Shown here: one piece after another, positions 1 through 5,868 of the stretch
Position numbering within the stretch: position 1 is the stretch's first letter
How the letters are laid out: every line of letters starts with the position of its first letter
NCBI GenBank assembly: GCA_946184215.1
Contig: CAMHER010000084.1
Location: 1-7,784, forward strand
Direction: 5' to 3'
Length of the DNA: 7,784 nt
From: an uncultured Clostridia bacterium
Lineage (GTDB): Bacteria > Bacillota > Clostridia > Oscillospirales > Oscillospiraceae
Notes under the pieces: model-generated
Told to the model about the DNA's origin: nothing
The model's input: only the letters and a program-made list of their open reading frames with translations
The model's database searches: none
Made by a program: the position numbers and the translations under genes

Positions 1-756
1 GTGATGATCCTCACCTCCGTGTACTTGGACGGTAGGGTCTATAATGATCGGCAGCCTGTCACGTTTCTGACCATCGCCATCGTCGCCAGCAGTATGTTCT
101 ATTACATCTGGCTGCATATGCGCTTCGTGCAGGACCATGAGGACGATCTGAAGGCCCGGCAGCGGATGCAGATCATGCTCAGCCAGATCCAGCCCCATTT
201 CCTGTATAACACGCTGTCCGCGATCCAGTACCTCTGCGATCACGATCCAAAGGCAGCCGGGGAAACCACTGCCAAATTCTCCCGCTATCTCCAGGGCAAC
301 ATGAGCGCGCTCAAGGACGACGGAGAGATCCCGTTCGCGCAGGAGCTGGAGCACACCAAAATCTATCTGGACATCGAAAAGGTCCGCTACGAAGATGCGC
401 TGCAAATCGAATATGACATTACCTGTACGGACTTCTCTCTGCCGACGCTGACCCTGCAGCCTATCGCCGAGAACGCGGTGCGCCACGGCGCCAGAGGCAA
501 ACGGGGCGTGGGCACCGTGAAGCTCGCCACGCGGGAGTATCCGGAGCACTATGCGATCACCGTCACGGACGACGGACCCGGCTTTGATCCGGAAGCGCCG
601 GCGCTGGCCGACGACGGACGCGACCACATCGGGATCACCAACGTGCGGGATCGGCTGGAGCAGATAAGCGGCGGTACCCTCCGCATTCAGTCCGAACCGG
701 GAAAGGGTACTGTGGTCACGATTGAAATCCCAAAGAAACGGGGAAAAACAACATGA
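1..756 (+). CDS. LytS/YesM-type sensor histidine kinase, C-terminal part (5' end probably outside the window)
   Basis: Membrane histidine kinase that would autophosphorylate on His and pass the phosphate to the adjacent regulator. The visible 251 residues contain one hydrophobic segment (about 20-40), a short charged linker, then the His_kinase (PF06580-type) core with QPHFLYN at 64-70 and the phospho-accepting His at 66. An HATPase_c domain follows: N-box LQPIAENAVRHG (152-163), G1 box DDGPGF (190-195), GITNVRDRL (211-219) and GKGTVV (234-239). All catalytic boxes look intact. The window opens in frame with GTG-ATG, but members of this family normally carry several membrane helices or an extracellular sensor, so I think the true start is upstream and the sensor part is missing from view. 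The stop overlaps the start of the response regulator (ATGA), indicating translational coupling and a cognate pair. The signal sensed cannot be deduced. Confidence 0.93.
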   Translation: MMILTSVYLDGRVYNDRQPVTFLTIAIVASSMFYYIWLHMRFVQDHEDDLKARQRMQIMLSQIQPHFLYNTLSAIQYLCDHDPKAAGETTAKFSRYLQGNMSALKDDGEIPFAQELEHTKIYLDIEKVRYEDALQIEYDITCTDFSLPTLTLQPIAENAVRHGARGKRGVGTVKLATREYPEHYAITVTDDGPGFDPEAPALADDGRDHIGITNVRDRLEQISGGTLRIQSEPGKGTVVTIEIPKKRGKTT

Positions 757-1550
757 CGATACTTGCCATAGATGACGAGCCGAAAGCGCTCCGGCTTCTC
801 CACGACGCCATCGCTGAAGCGGAGCCGAACGCCGAGATCGTAGATTATTCCGACGGCGAGGCTGCCCTGACGGCCATACGGTCGCAGGCCCTTACGCCGG
901 ACGTGGTCTTTTCCGATATCGAACTGCCGGAGTTGTCCGGGCTTGCCTTTGCCGTGGAGCTCAAAAAGCTCGCGCCAGAGACGAGGATCATCTTTGTCAC
1001 CGGCTTTCCCAAATATGCTGCGGATGCGTTCCGTCTCCATGCGAGCGGCTATATCGTGAAGCCGGTTTATGCCGACCGGGTGCGGGAGGAGCTGGATCTT
1101 CTGAATCTGCCGCAGGCCAGTCCGAATCCGGACAAGCTGCATGTCCGTTGCTTCGGGCATTTTGAGGTGTTCCGGAACGGTGAACCGGTTATCTTTCAGC
1201 GGAAGCAAAGCAAGGAGCTTCTGGCCTTCCTCATTGACCGGGAGGGCCGCGCCTGTACCGCCGAGGAGATCGCCGCGGCCTTGTGGGAGGACGACGGCGA
1301 TATGAAAGCGGCAAAATCCCGTATCCGTCTGATTCTGCATGATCTCCGCGCAACGCTTAGGGAAATCGGGATGGAGGATATTTTGACCCGGGAGCGGCGG
1401 CAGCTTGCCGTTCGGCGGGATTTGGTGGACTGCGACTACTACAGGATGCTGGAGGGAGATATGGAGGCGGTCAACGCATTTGACGGGACATATATGCCGG
1501 AGTACAGTTGGGCTGAGCTGACAACCGGAAGACTCTATTTCAGGAAATGA
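753..1550 (+). CDS. Response regulator with SARP/OmpR-like winged-helix output domain
   Basis: A 265-residue transcription regulator, cognate to the upstream kinase. The receiver domain (1-115) has the acidic pair D7-D8, phospho-acceptor D55 in the context VVFSDIELPE, T83 and the K103-P104 switch, so it appears phosphorylatable. After a short linker, residues 130-225 form a winged-helix DNA-binding domain of the Trans_reg_C/SARP N-terminal type: a beta strand start (HVRCFGHFEVF), then a helical part with RKQSKELLAFLIDREG, EEIAAALW and SRIRLILHDLRATL. It lacks the long bacterial transcriptional activation domain of true SARP proteins. The start is fixed by the ATGA overlap with the kinase; a weak GGGG (740-743) is the only RBS, consistent with coupled translation. 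LytS-type kinases are most often paired with LytTR or AraC outputs, so this output is somewhat unusual. It is a reasonable candidate regulator of the exporter operon just downstream, but that is inferred only from position. Confidence 0.92.
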   Translation: MTILAIDDEPKALRLLHDAIAEAEPNAEIVDYSDGEAALTAIRSQALTPDVVFSDIELPELSGLAFAVELKKLAPETRIIFVTGFPKYAADAFRLHASGYIVKPVYADRVREELDLLNLPQASPNPDKLHVRCFGHFEVFRNGEPVIFQRKQSKELLAFLIDREGRACTAEEIAAALWEDDGDMKAAKSRIRLILHDLRATLREIGMEDILTRERRQLAVRRDLVDCDYYRMLEGDMEAVNAFDGTYMPEYSWAELTTGRLYFRK

Positions 1551-1573
1551 AAGCTGTTAATTCATAGATACGG

Positions 1574-1615
1574 ATCGGGACGCTGCCGCGCCCCGATTTA
1601 TTTTTTTGCTTTTTT
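1574..1615 (+). terminator. Rho-independent terminator after the two-component operon
   Basis: A hairpin spans 1574-1597: arms ATCGGG-A-CGC and GCG-C-CCCGAT, nine pairs with one internal A/C mismatch and a TGCC tetraloop (1584-1587). It is followed by a T-rich run broken only by an A and a GC step (1598-1615). It lies 24 bases after the regulator stop, so it should separate the kinase/regulator transcript from the downstream operon. Confidence 0.88.
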
Positions 1616-1718
1616 GAAAATGGACCGGATTTTGTAACGGTTGTGAACGCTCCGTATTGTATCATTATTCTGTATTTTTATGCCGTTCCCTTTGAAATGT
1701 ACAGCGAGGAGGATCTCA
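1616..1718 (+). promoter_or_regulatory. Promoter and leader region of the exporter operon
   Basis: This 103-base gap after the terminator is distinctly AT-richer than the surrounding genes and holds no credible gene. A candidate sigma-A promoter is TTGTAA (1632-1637), a 17-base spacer, then TATTGT (1655-1660), each 4 of 6 to consensus. Two near-identical direct repeats, TTGTAACG (1632-1639) and TTGTGAACG (1641-1649), overlap the proposed -35 box and could be an operator. The position after a terminator is the strongest argument; the exact boxes are uncertain. Confidence 0.5.
1707..1712 (+). promoter_or_regulatory. Ribosome binding site that fixes the start of the stand-alone receiver protein
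   Basis: A perfect AGGAGG lies 6 bases before the ATG at 1719. It favours that start over the in-frame ATG at 1680, which has no comparable RBS and would place the AGGAGG inside the coding sequence. Confidence 0.9.
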
Positions 1719-2093
1719 ATGAAAATACTATGCGTAGACCGAAGTCCGTGGGGACTGATGGATATGAAGCGCAAGGTCAAAGCCATCAAGCCGGACGCCG
1801 TCATTCACGGCTGCCGCGACCCGGAGGCCGCGCTATCCCTCGCAAAGAGCGAGGGCTGCGACGTTCTGCTGACCGAGATCGATCTGGGCGGCCCGAAACG
1901 GGAGGGCCTGGACTTTGCCATGCGGATGCAGACGATCAATCCCGAAGTCAACGTCATCTTTGTCACCACGTTTGCCGAATGGGACTATGCCCGCGACGTG
2001 ATCCAGATGCGGGCCAGCGGTTTTGTGCGCAAGCCCTACAAGGCAGAGCGCCTGGCGGAGGAGTTCGCCCATCTGCGCTATGCGGTATCTTAG
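1719..2093 (+). CDS. Stand-alone receiver-domain protein with Glu at the phospho-acceptor site (pseudo-receiver)
   Basis: A 124-residue protein consisting of a receiver (CheY-like) fold and nothing else. It resembles the receiver of the upstream regulator: opening MKILCVD, a hydrophobic strand VIFVTTF at 79-85 with T83, and FVRKPY with K105-P106. The key acidic residues are altered. The phospho-acceptor position is Glu53 (DVLLTEID, codon GAG at 1875-1877) where the neighbour has Asp55, and the second residue of the acidic pair is Arg8 instead of Asp. Asp to Glu at this site often mimics the phosphorylated state in response regulators, and loss of the acidic pair should impair magnesium binding. 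I therefore infer a constitutively active or protein-binding receiver rather than a phospho-relay member. No DNA-binding or enzymatic output domain exists. It is the first gene of the exporter operon and could act by binding the adjacent regulator, kinase or a membrane partner. Confidence 0.85.
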   Translation: MKILCVDRSPWGLMDMKRKVKAIKPDAVIHGCRDPEAALSLAKSEGCDVLLTEIDLGGPKREGLDFAMRMQTINPEVNVIFVTTFAEWDYARDVIQMRASGFVRKPYKAERLAEEFAHLRYAVS

Positions 2094-2135
2094 CGACGCA
2101 ATTATATATTCATAAATTCACGGAGGCAGAGAACT

Positions 2136-3182
2136 ATGATTTCATTAAGAGGACCGAAGCTGAAATTTTTTGCTTCAATTCTGGCGGTGATCGCGCTATG
2201 CGTCGGCATTTATACCACCTTTTTCCAGTCGCAGGGCTTCGTGAAAACCACGGGTACGGTGGTTTCGGTGCGGATGGATACGAGCGGCGACGACACCTAT
2301 TACTATCCGACGGTGGAATACACCGTGGACGGTAAGACCTATACCTGCGAGCTGAACGTGGGAAGCGGGAACACCAAAGTCGGAAGGAAGACCGCCGTCC
2401 TTTACGATCCGGATGATCCCGCGGTCGCACGGGACGGAAGCGGCGTCAGCGTTTATTTCATCGCTGTCGGCGCAGGCATTCTGGCGTTTATCATCGTTTC
2501 CACAATCCTGGAAAAGCGGAGCCAGGAGCGGGCGGCGGAGCAAAGAGCGTTGAGCGGCTTTACCGGCTACGCCCCCTCCATTCAGGGCGAAGAGCGGGAG
2601 CTTTACTTCCTGACCGACATCGGCACGCCCAAGTTCGGTCACAGGCTTGAAGACGCGAGCCGCCGCGTGCTTTATGAGGCAAAGGTGACGAAGTTCTCGC
2701 TTGCACAGCCCATTGCCTTTGACTTCATCGACCGCGAACACGGAAGGACAGTGCCGCATATGGTCGGTCACAACGAAGCGACGGACTGGGGCGGCAGTAT
2801 CCTGCTGGATAACCACTACACCTTCGAGCTGGACGGAGTGGATGTGTGGAAGCACCTCAAAGAAAGCGGCGTTTCTGTAGAAAGCAGTTATACGGCGGGC
2901 GAAAGCACCGCGATCGGTCAAAAATACCGTATCCTGCGGGACGGAGCGGAAATCGCCGTGGCTGAAACGACCAGCCAATACCCTCACGAGGAGGACGCAG
3001 CGCAGCACAAGGTGGCGGGTGCTATCCCGATTCAGGGCTTTTATCGCGTCTGGACGCGCGAGCAAAACCTCGACCTCCTGTTTATGACGCTTGTTGCTTT
3101 TGCGCGCAGCGGCGCGGGCGACGACAGGGGCGGCAGCTACGGCGCGGTGCTTGGGACGATCAAGAATATCGGCAGCAAATAA
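2136..3182 (+). CDS. Membrane protein with N-terminal DUF3592-like domain and C-terminal domain of uncertain type
   Basis: A 348-residue protein. The start has GGAGG at 2122-2126, 9 bases upstream. A membrane helix (about 10-30) is followed by a DUF3592-like domain (35-100) with the characteristic pattern TTGTVVSVR, YYYPTVEYTVDGKTY and TAVLYDPDDP, then a second helix (about 104-123). This suggests that the DUF3592 part faces outside and the rest (125-348) inside, by topology inference. The C-terminal half is soluble, mixed beta-strand in appearance, with segments such as RRVLYEAKV, GGSILLDNHYTFEL and QKYRILRDGAEIAVAETTS. These look like the repeated short strands of tubby/LURP-one-like proteins, but this is only a tentative resemblance. 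No catalytic motif was seen. It sits 42 bases after the receiver protein and 60 bases before the adaptor, so it is probably co-transcribed. A role in immunity, exporter assembly or envelope sensing is possible but unproven. Confidence 0.8.
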   Translation: MISLRGPKLKFFASILAVIALCVGIYTTFFQSQGFVKTTGTVVSVRMDTSGDDTYYYPTVEYTVDGKTYTCELNVGSGNTKVGRKTAVLYDPDDPAVARDGSGVSVYFIAVGAGILAFIIVSTILEKRSQERAAEQRALSGFTGYAPSIQGEERELYFLTDIGTPKFGHRLEDASRRVLYEAKVTKFSLAQPIAFDFIDREHGRTVPHMVGHNEATDWGGSILLDNHYTFELDGVDVWKHLKESGVSVESSYTAGESTAIGQKYRILRDGAEIAVAETTSQYPHEEDAAQHKVAGAIPIQGFYRVWTREQNLDLLFMTLVAFARSGAGDDRGGSYGAVLGTIKNIGSK

Positions 3183-3225
3183 GCCGAAGAGAAAATACGC
3201 TTGGACCAGGCAAAAACACATCGGC

Positions 3226-3233
3226 AGGAGAGG
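3226..3233 (+). promoter_or_regulatory. Ribosome binding site that fixes the adaptor start
   Basis: AGGAGAGG lies 9 bases before the ATG at 3243. The upstream in-frame TTG at 3201 has no such site, so the shorter product beginning MEQPLFRKES is preferred; that N-terminus also matches the family pattern. Confidence 0.85.
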
Positions 3234-3242
3234 AAGTCTGTT

Positions 3243-3659
3243 ATGGAACAACCGTTATTCAGAAAAGAGAGCATGGAGCGCGTCTCTTCGCCGGAAGTGC
3301 TCCGGGATTACCTGCATGTCACCTCCCCGGCGATCTGGGTCGTGCTGGCGGCGGTGATCCTCCTGCTGGCAAGCCTCTTTATATGGAGCAGCGTGACAGC
3401 CGTGGAGAGCTACGCGGCGGGAGATGCGGAGGTGCGCGGCGGCGTGCTGACCCTGCGCTTTGACGACGTGGAAAAAGCCTCCCATGTGGAGGTCGGCATG
3501 AACGTCAAGGTGGGCGATCTAACCACGCCCGTCCTCTCTGTCGGCAGCGACGAGAACGGCAATCCCATTGCCATCGCAAACGCCAATCTGCCGGACGGCA
3601 GCTATGAGGCGAGCGTGGGATATAAGAGCACGCAGATTATAGATATGCTCTTTAACTGA
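3243..3659 (+). CDS. Minimal HlyD-like adaptor of an NHLP/NHLM-type bacteriocin exporter
   Basis: A 138-residue single-pass membrane protein. The N-terminus (LFRKESMERVSSPEVL, then DYLHVTSPAIW) matches the conserved start of NHLM bacteriocin system secretion proteins, the membrane-fusion partner of this exporter type. One membrane helix spans about 31-50. The external part (51-138) has a short beta-rich segment with a lipoyl/biotinyl-like feel (VEVGMNVKVGD, 82-92). Typical HlyD-family adaptors are about 250-450 residues with a long coiled coil and a second beta domain; both are absent here. The reading frame ends cleanly and the next gene follows immediately, so it looks like a naturally short form, not an obvious frameshift remnant. 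Its stop (3657-3659) abuts the RBS of the peptidase-ABC gene, implying tight coupling. It would probably bridge or gate the ABC pair at the outer face of the cytoplasmic membrane. Confidence 0.8.
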   Translation: MEQPLFRKESMERVSSPEVLRDYLHVTSPAIWVVLAAVILLLASLFIWSSVTAVESYAAGDAEVRGGVLTLRFDDVEKASHVEVGMNVKVGDLTTPVLSVGSDENGNPIAIANANLPDGSYEASVGYKSTQIIDMLFN

Positions 3660-3664
3660 GGCGG
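3658..3664 (+). promoter_or_regulatory. Ribosome binding site that decides the start of the peptidase-ABC gene
   Basis: GAGGCGG overlaps the adaptor stop codon and lies 8 bases before the ATG at 3673. For the alternative GTG start at 3664 the site would be overlapped by the start codon itself, so ATG 3673 is preferred. Confidence 0.7.
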
Positions 3665-3672
3665 TGAAGCGT

Positions 3673-5853
3673 ATGCGTGATAAAAACTTCCGTCCTCCCG
3701 GAAAGAGCAAAGCTGCAAAGGTACCGGTGGTCATGCAGATGGAGGCGCTGGAGTGCGGCGCAGCCTGTCTGGCAATGGTGCTGGCCTACTACGGGAAGTG
3801 GATGCCGCTGGAACAGGTTCGTGTGGACTGCGGCGTATCGCGGGACGGCTCCAAGGCGGGCAACGTCATGAAGGCCGCCCGGAGCTATGGGCTGGAGGCC
3901 AAGGGCTACCGCATGGGCCTTGAAGCCGTCAAGGGGATCAGTGCCTTCCCCTGCATCATCCATTGGAATCTCAACCACTTCGTGGTGCTCTGCGGATTTC
4001 GCGGGAACCACGCCTGCATAAACGACCCCGCCCGGGGCAGCGTAAAGGTCACGATGGACGAGTTCGACAAGGCGTTCACCGGCATCGTCATGGTCTTTGC
4101 GCCGACGGAGAACTTTGAGCCGGACGGGAAACGGACAAGCACCCTCGCCTTTGCAAGAAAGCGGCTTCCCGGCGCGGGCGCGGCGATGGTCTTCGTCATG
4201 CTGACGAGCATCATCGGCTATGTGTTTACGATCCTGAACCCCGCCTTCTCCCGCTTTTTCATGGACCGGCTGCTGACCGGGGAAAACAGCGAGCTTCTGA
4301 CGCCCTTTATTGCGCTCGTCGCGGCGGTGAGTCTGCTGCAGGTCTTTGTTGCGGCGATCAGAGCGGTCTATTCACTGAAAATAAACGGCAAGATGGCGGT
4401 CGTCGGCAGCGGCTCCTTCATGTGGAAGGTCCTCAAAATGCCGATGGAGTTCTTCTCCCAGCGCATGGCGGGCGATCTCCTGACACGGCATAAGGCCAAT
4501 GAGACCATCGCCGAGCAACTGGTAAATACGCTGACGCCTCTGGCGCTCAGCGCTGTGATGATGGTGTTCTACCTCGTCGTGATGCTGCGCTACAGTCCGC
4601 TTTTGACGCTGGTAGGTCTTGTCAGTATCCTTATCAACATCGTCATGAGCCGGGTTATCTCCGAAAAGCGCGTCAACATTACCCGTGTGCAGACACGGGA
4701 CGCCGGCAAGCTGATGAGCGCCACCGCGTCCGGCATCCGCATGGTAGAGACCATCAAGGCCAGCGGCGCGGAGAACGGATATTTCCAGCGCTGGGCGGGC
4801 TATCAGGCTTCCGTCAATGAACAGAACACGAAGTACACAAGGCTCAATCAGTACCTCGGCATCATTCCCGCCTTTATCACCACCCTTGCAAACGCGCTGG
4901 TGCTTGTGCTGGGAATATGGCTGTGTATGCGCGGCGAGTTCACCCTCGGCATGGTCACAGCGTTCCAGTCGTTCCTTGCCTCCTTCCTGAGCCCCGCCAT
5001 GACGCTGGTCACCGCGGGACAGACCTTGCAGGAGATGCGGACGCAGATGGAGCGCGTGCAGGATGTGATGGAGTACCCGGAGGATCCCTATTTCTCTGAC
5101 GCGCCCGTCAGCGAGGACGAGGATTACGACAAGCTTACTGGCGCGGTAGAGCTGAGAAATGTCACCTTCGGCTATTCCAAGCTCGACCCGCCGCTCATAG
5201 AAAACTTCTCGCTGAACCTCAAGCCGGGTGGAAGAGTCGCCCTTGTGGGCGCCTCCGGCTGCGGGAAAAGCACGATCTCCAAGCTCATATCGGGCCTCTA
5301 TCAGCCGTGGAGCGGCGAGATTCTCTTTGACGGCAAGCCCATTTCAGAGATCGACCGCGCCGTTTTCACCGGCAGCGTCGCCGTGGTGGATCAGGATATC
5401 ATCCTCTTTAACGATACCATTGCAAACAACATCAAAATGTGGGACGACTCCATCGAGGACTTCGAGGTCATTTTAGCGGCGCGGGACGCCCAGATCCACG
5501 ACGATATCATGGCCCGGCCCGGCGGCTATCAGGGTAAAATCACCGAGGGAGGCCGCGACCTCTCCGGCGGTCAGCGGCAGCGGCTGGAGATTGCCCGCGT
5601 GCTGGCGCAGGACCCGCACATCGTCATTATGGACGAGGCGACGAGCGCCCTGGACGCGAGAACGGAATATGAGGTCACAAACGCGGTCAAGGAGCGCGGT
5701 GTCACCTGCATCATCATCGCCCACAGGCTCTCCACTATCCGCGACTGCGACGAGATCATCGTCCTTGACCACGGCAAGGTGGTAGAGCGCGGGACGCACG
5801 AGGAGCTGTTCAAAAAGGGCGGCTATTACACGGAACTCATTACCAGCGATTAA
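3673..5853 (+). CDS. C39 peptidase-containing ABC exporter (PCAT) of NHLP/NHLM bacteriocin type
   Basis: A 726-residue protein that should cleave the leader of a precursor peptide after a double-glycine-type site and export the core. The C39 peptidase domain (about 15-145) has the full catalytic set: oxyanion Gln22, Cys28 in EALECGAACL, His102 in NHFVVL and Asp118 in INDPARG. The membrane domain (about 160-455) has six predicted helices, near 168-188, 207-229, 285-304, 308-327, 395-415 and 425-445. The nucleotide-binding domain (490-726) has Walker A GASGCGKST (526-534), Q-loop Gln574, signature LSGGQ (630-634), Walker B ending IVIMDE with Glu655, and H-loop His684. All ATPase residues are present. 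Length and layout match the peptidase/ATP-binding subunit of NHLP export systems. It lies between the adaptor and the second ABC subunit, with which it probably forms a heterodimer. A longer GTG start at 3664 is possible but poorly placed relative to the RBS. The substrate is not in the window. Confidence 0.94.
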   Translation: MRDKNFRPPGKSKAAKVPVVMQMEALECGAACLAMVLAYYGKWMPLEQVRVDCGVSRDGSKAGNVMKAARSYGLEAKGYRMGLEAVKGISAFPCIIHWNLNHFVVLCGFRGNHACINDPARGSVKVTMDEFDKAFTGIVMVFAPTENFEPDGKRTSTLAFARKRLPGAGAAMVFVMLTSIIGYVFTILNPAFSRFFMDRLLTGENSELLTPFIALVAAVSLLQVFVAAIRAVYSLKINGKMAVVGSGSFMWKVLKMPMEFFSQRMAGDLLTRHKANETIAEQLVNTLTPLALSAVMMVFYLVVMLRYSPLLTLVGLVSILINIVMSRVISEKRVNITRVQTRDAGKLMSATASGIRMVETIKASGAENGYFQRWAGYQASVNEQNTKYTRLNQYLGIIPAFITTLANALVLVLGIWLCMRGEFTLGMVTAFQSFLASFLSPAMTLVTAGQTLQEMRTQMERVQDVMEYPEDPYFSDAPVSEDEDYDKLTGAVELRNVTFGYSKLDPPLIENFSLNLKPGGRVALVGASGCGKSTISKLISGLYQPWSGEILFDGKPISEIDRAVFTGSVAVVDQDIILFNDTIANNIKMWDDSIEDFEVILAARDAQIHDDIMARPGGYQGKITEGGRDLSGGQRQRLEIARVLAQDPHIVIMDEATSALDARTEYEVTNAVKERGVTCIIIAHRLSTIRDCDEIIVLDHGKVVERGTHEELFKKGGYYTELITSD

Positions 5854-5868
5854 GGAAGGGGGTGTACC

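Noticed and set aside
687..1340. A 217-codon open frame on the - strand opposite the response regulator
   Set aside because: It is a shadow of the clear receiver/winged-helix gene, with no recognisable motif and no supported start.
1680..1718. N-terminal extension of the stand-alone receiver protein from the ATG at 1680
   Set aside because: The perfect AGGAGG at 1707-1712 serves the ATG at 1719, and the receiver fold begins right there with MKILCVD.
2094..2135. Possible internal promoter in the AT-rich gap, with a TATATT at 2105-2110
   Set aside because: No acceptable -35 box at 16-18 bases upstream; the gap is short and is better read as a spacer carrying the next gene's RBS.
1643..2335. 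A 230-codon + strand frame overlapping the receiver and DUF3592-like genes
   Set aside because: It is out of frame with both supported genes, lacks an RBS and has no domain features.
2196..3251. A 351-codon open frame on the - strand opposite the DUF3592-like gene
   Set aside because: It lies antisense to a gene with a good RBS and recognisable domain pattern, its translation shows no domain, and long antisense frames are expected in GC-rich coding sequence.
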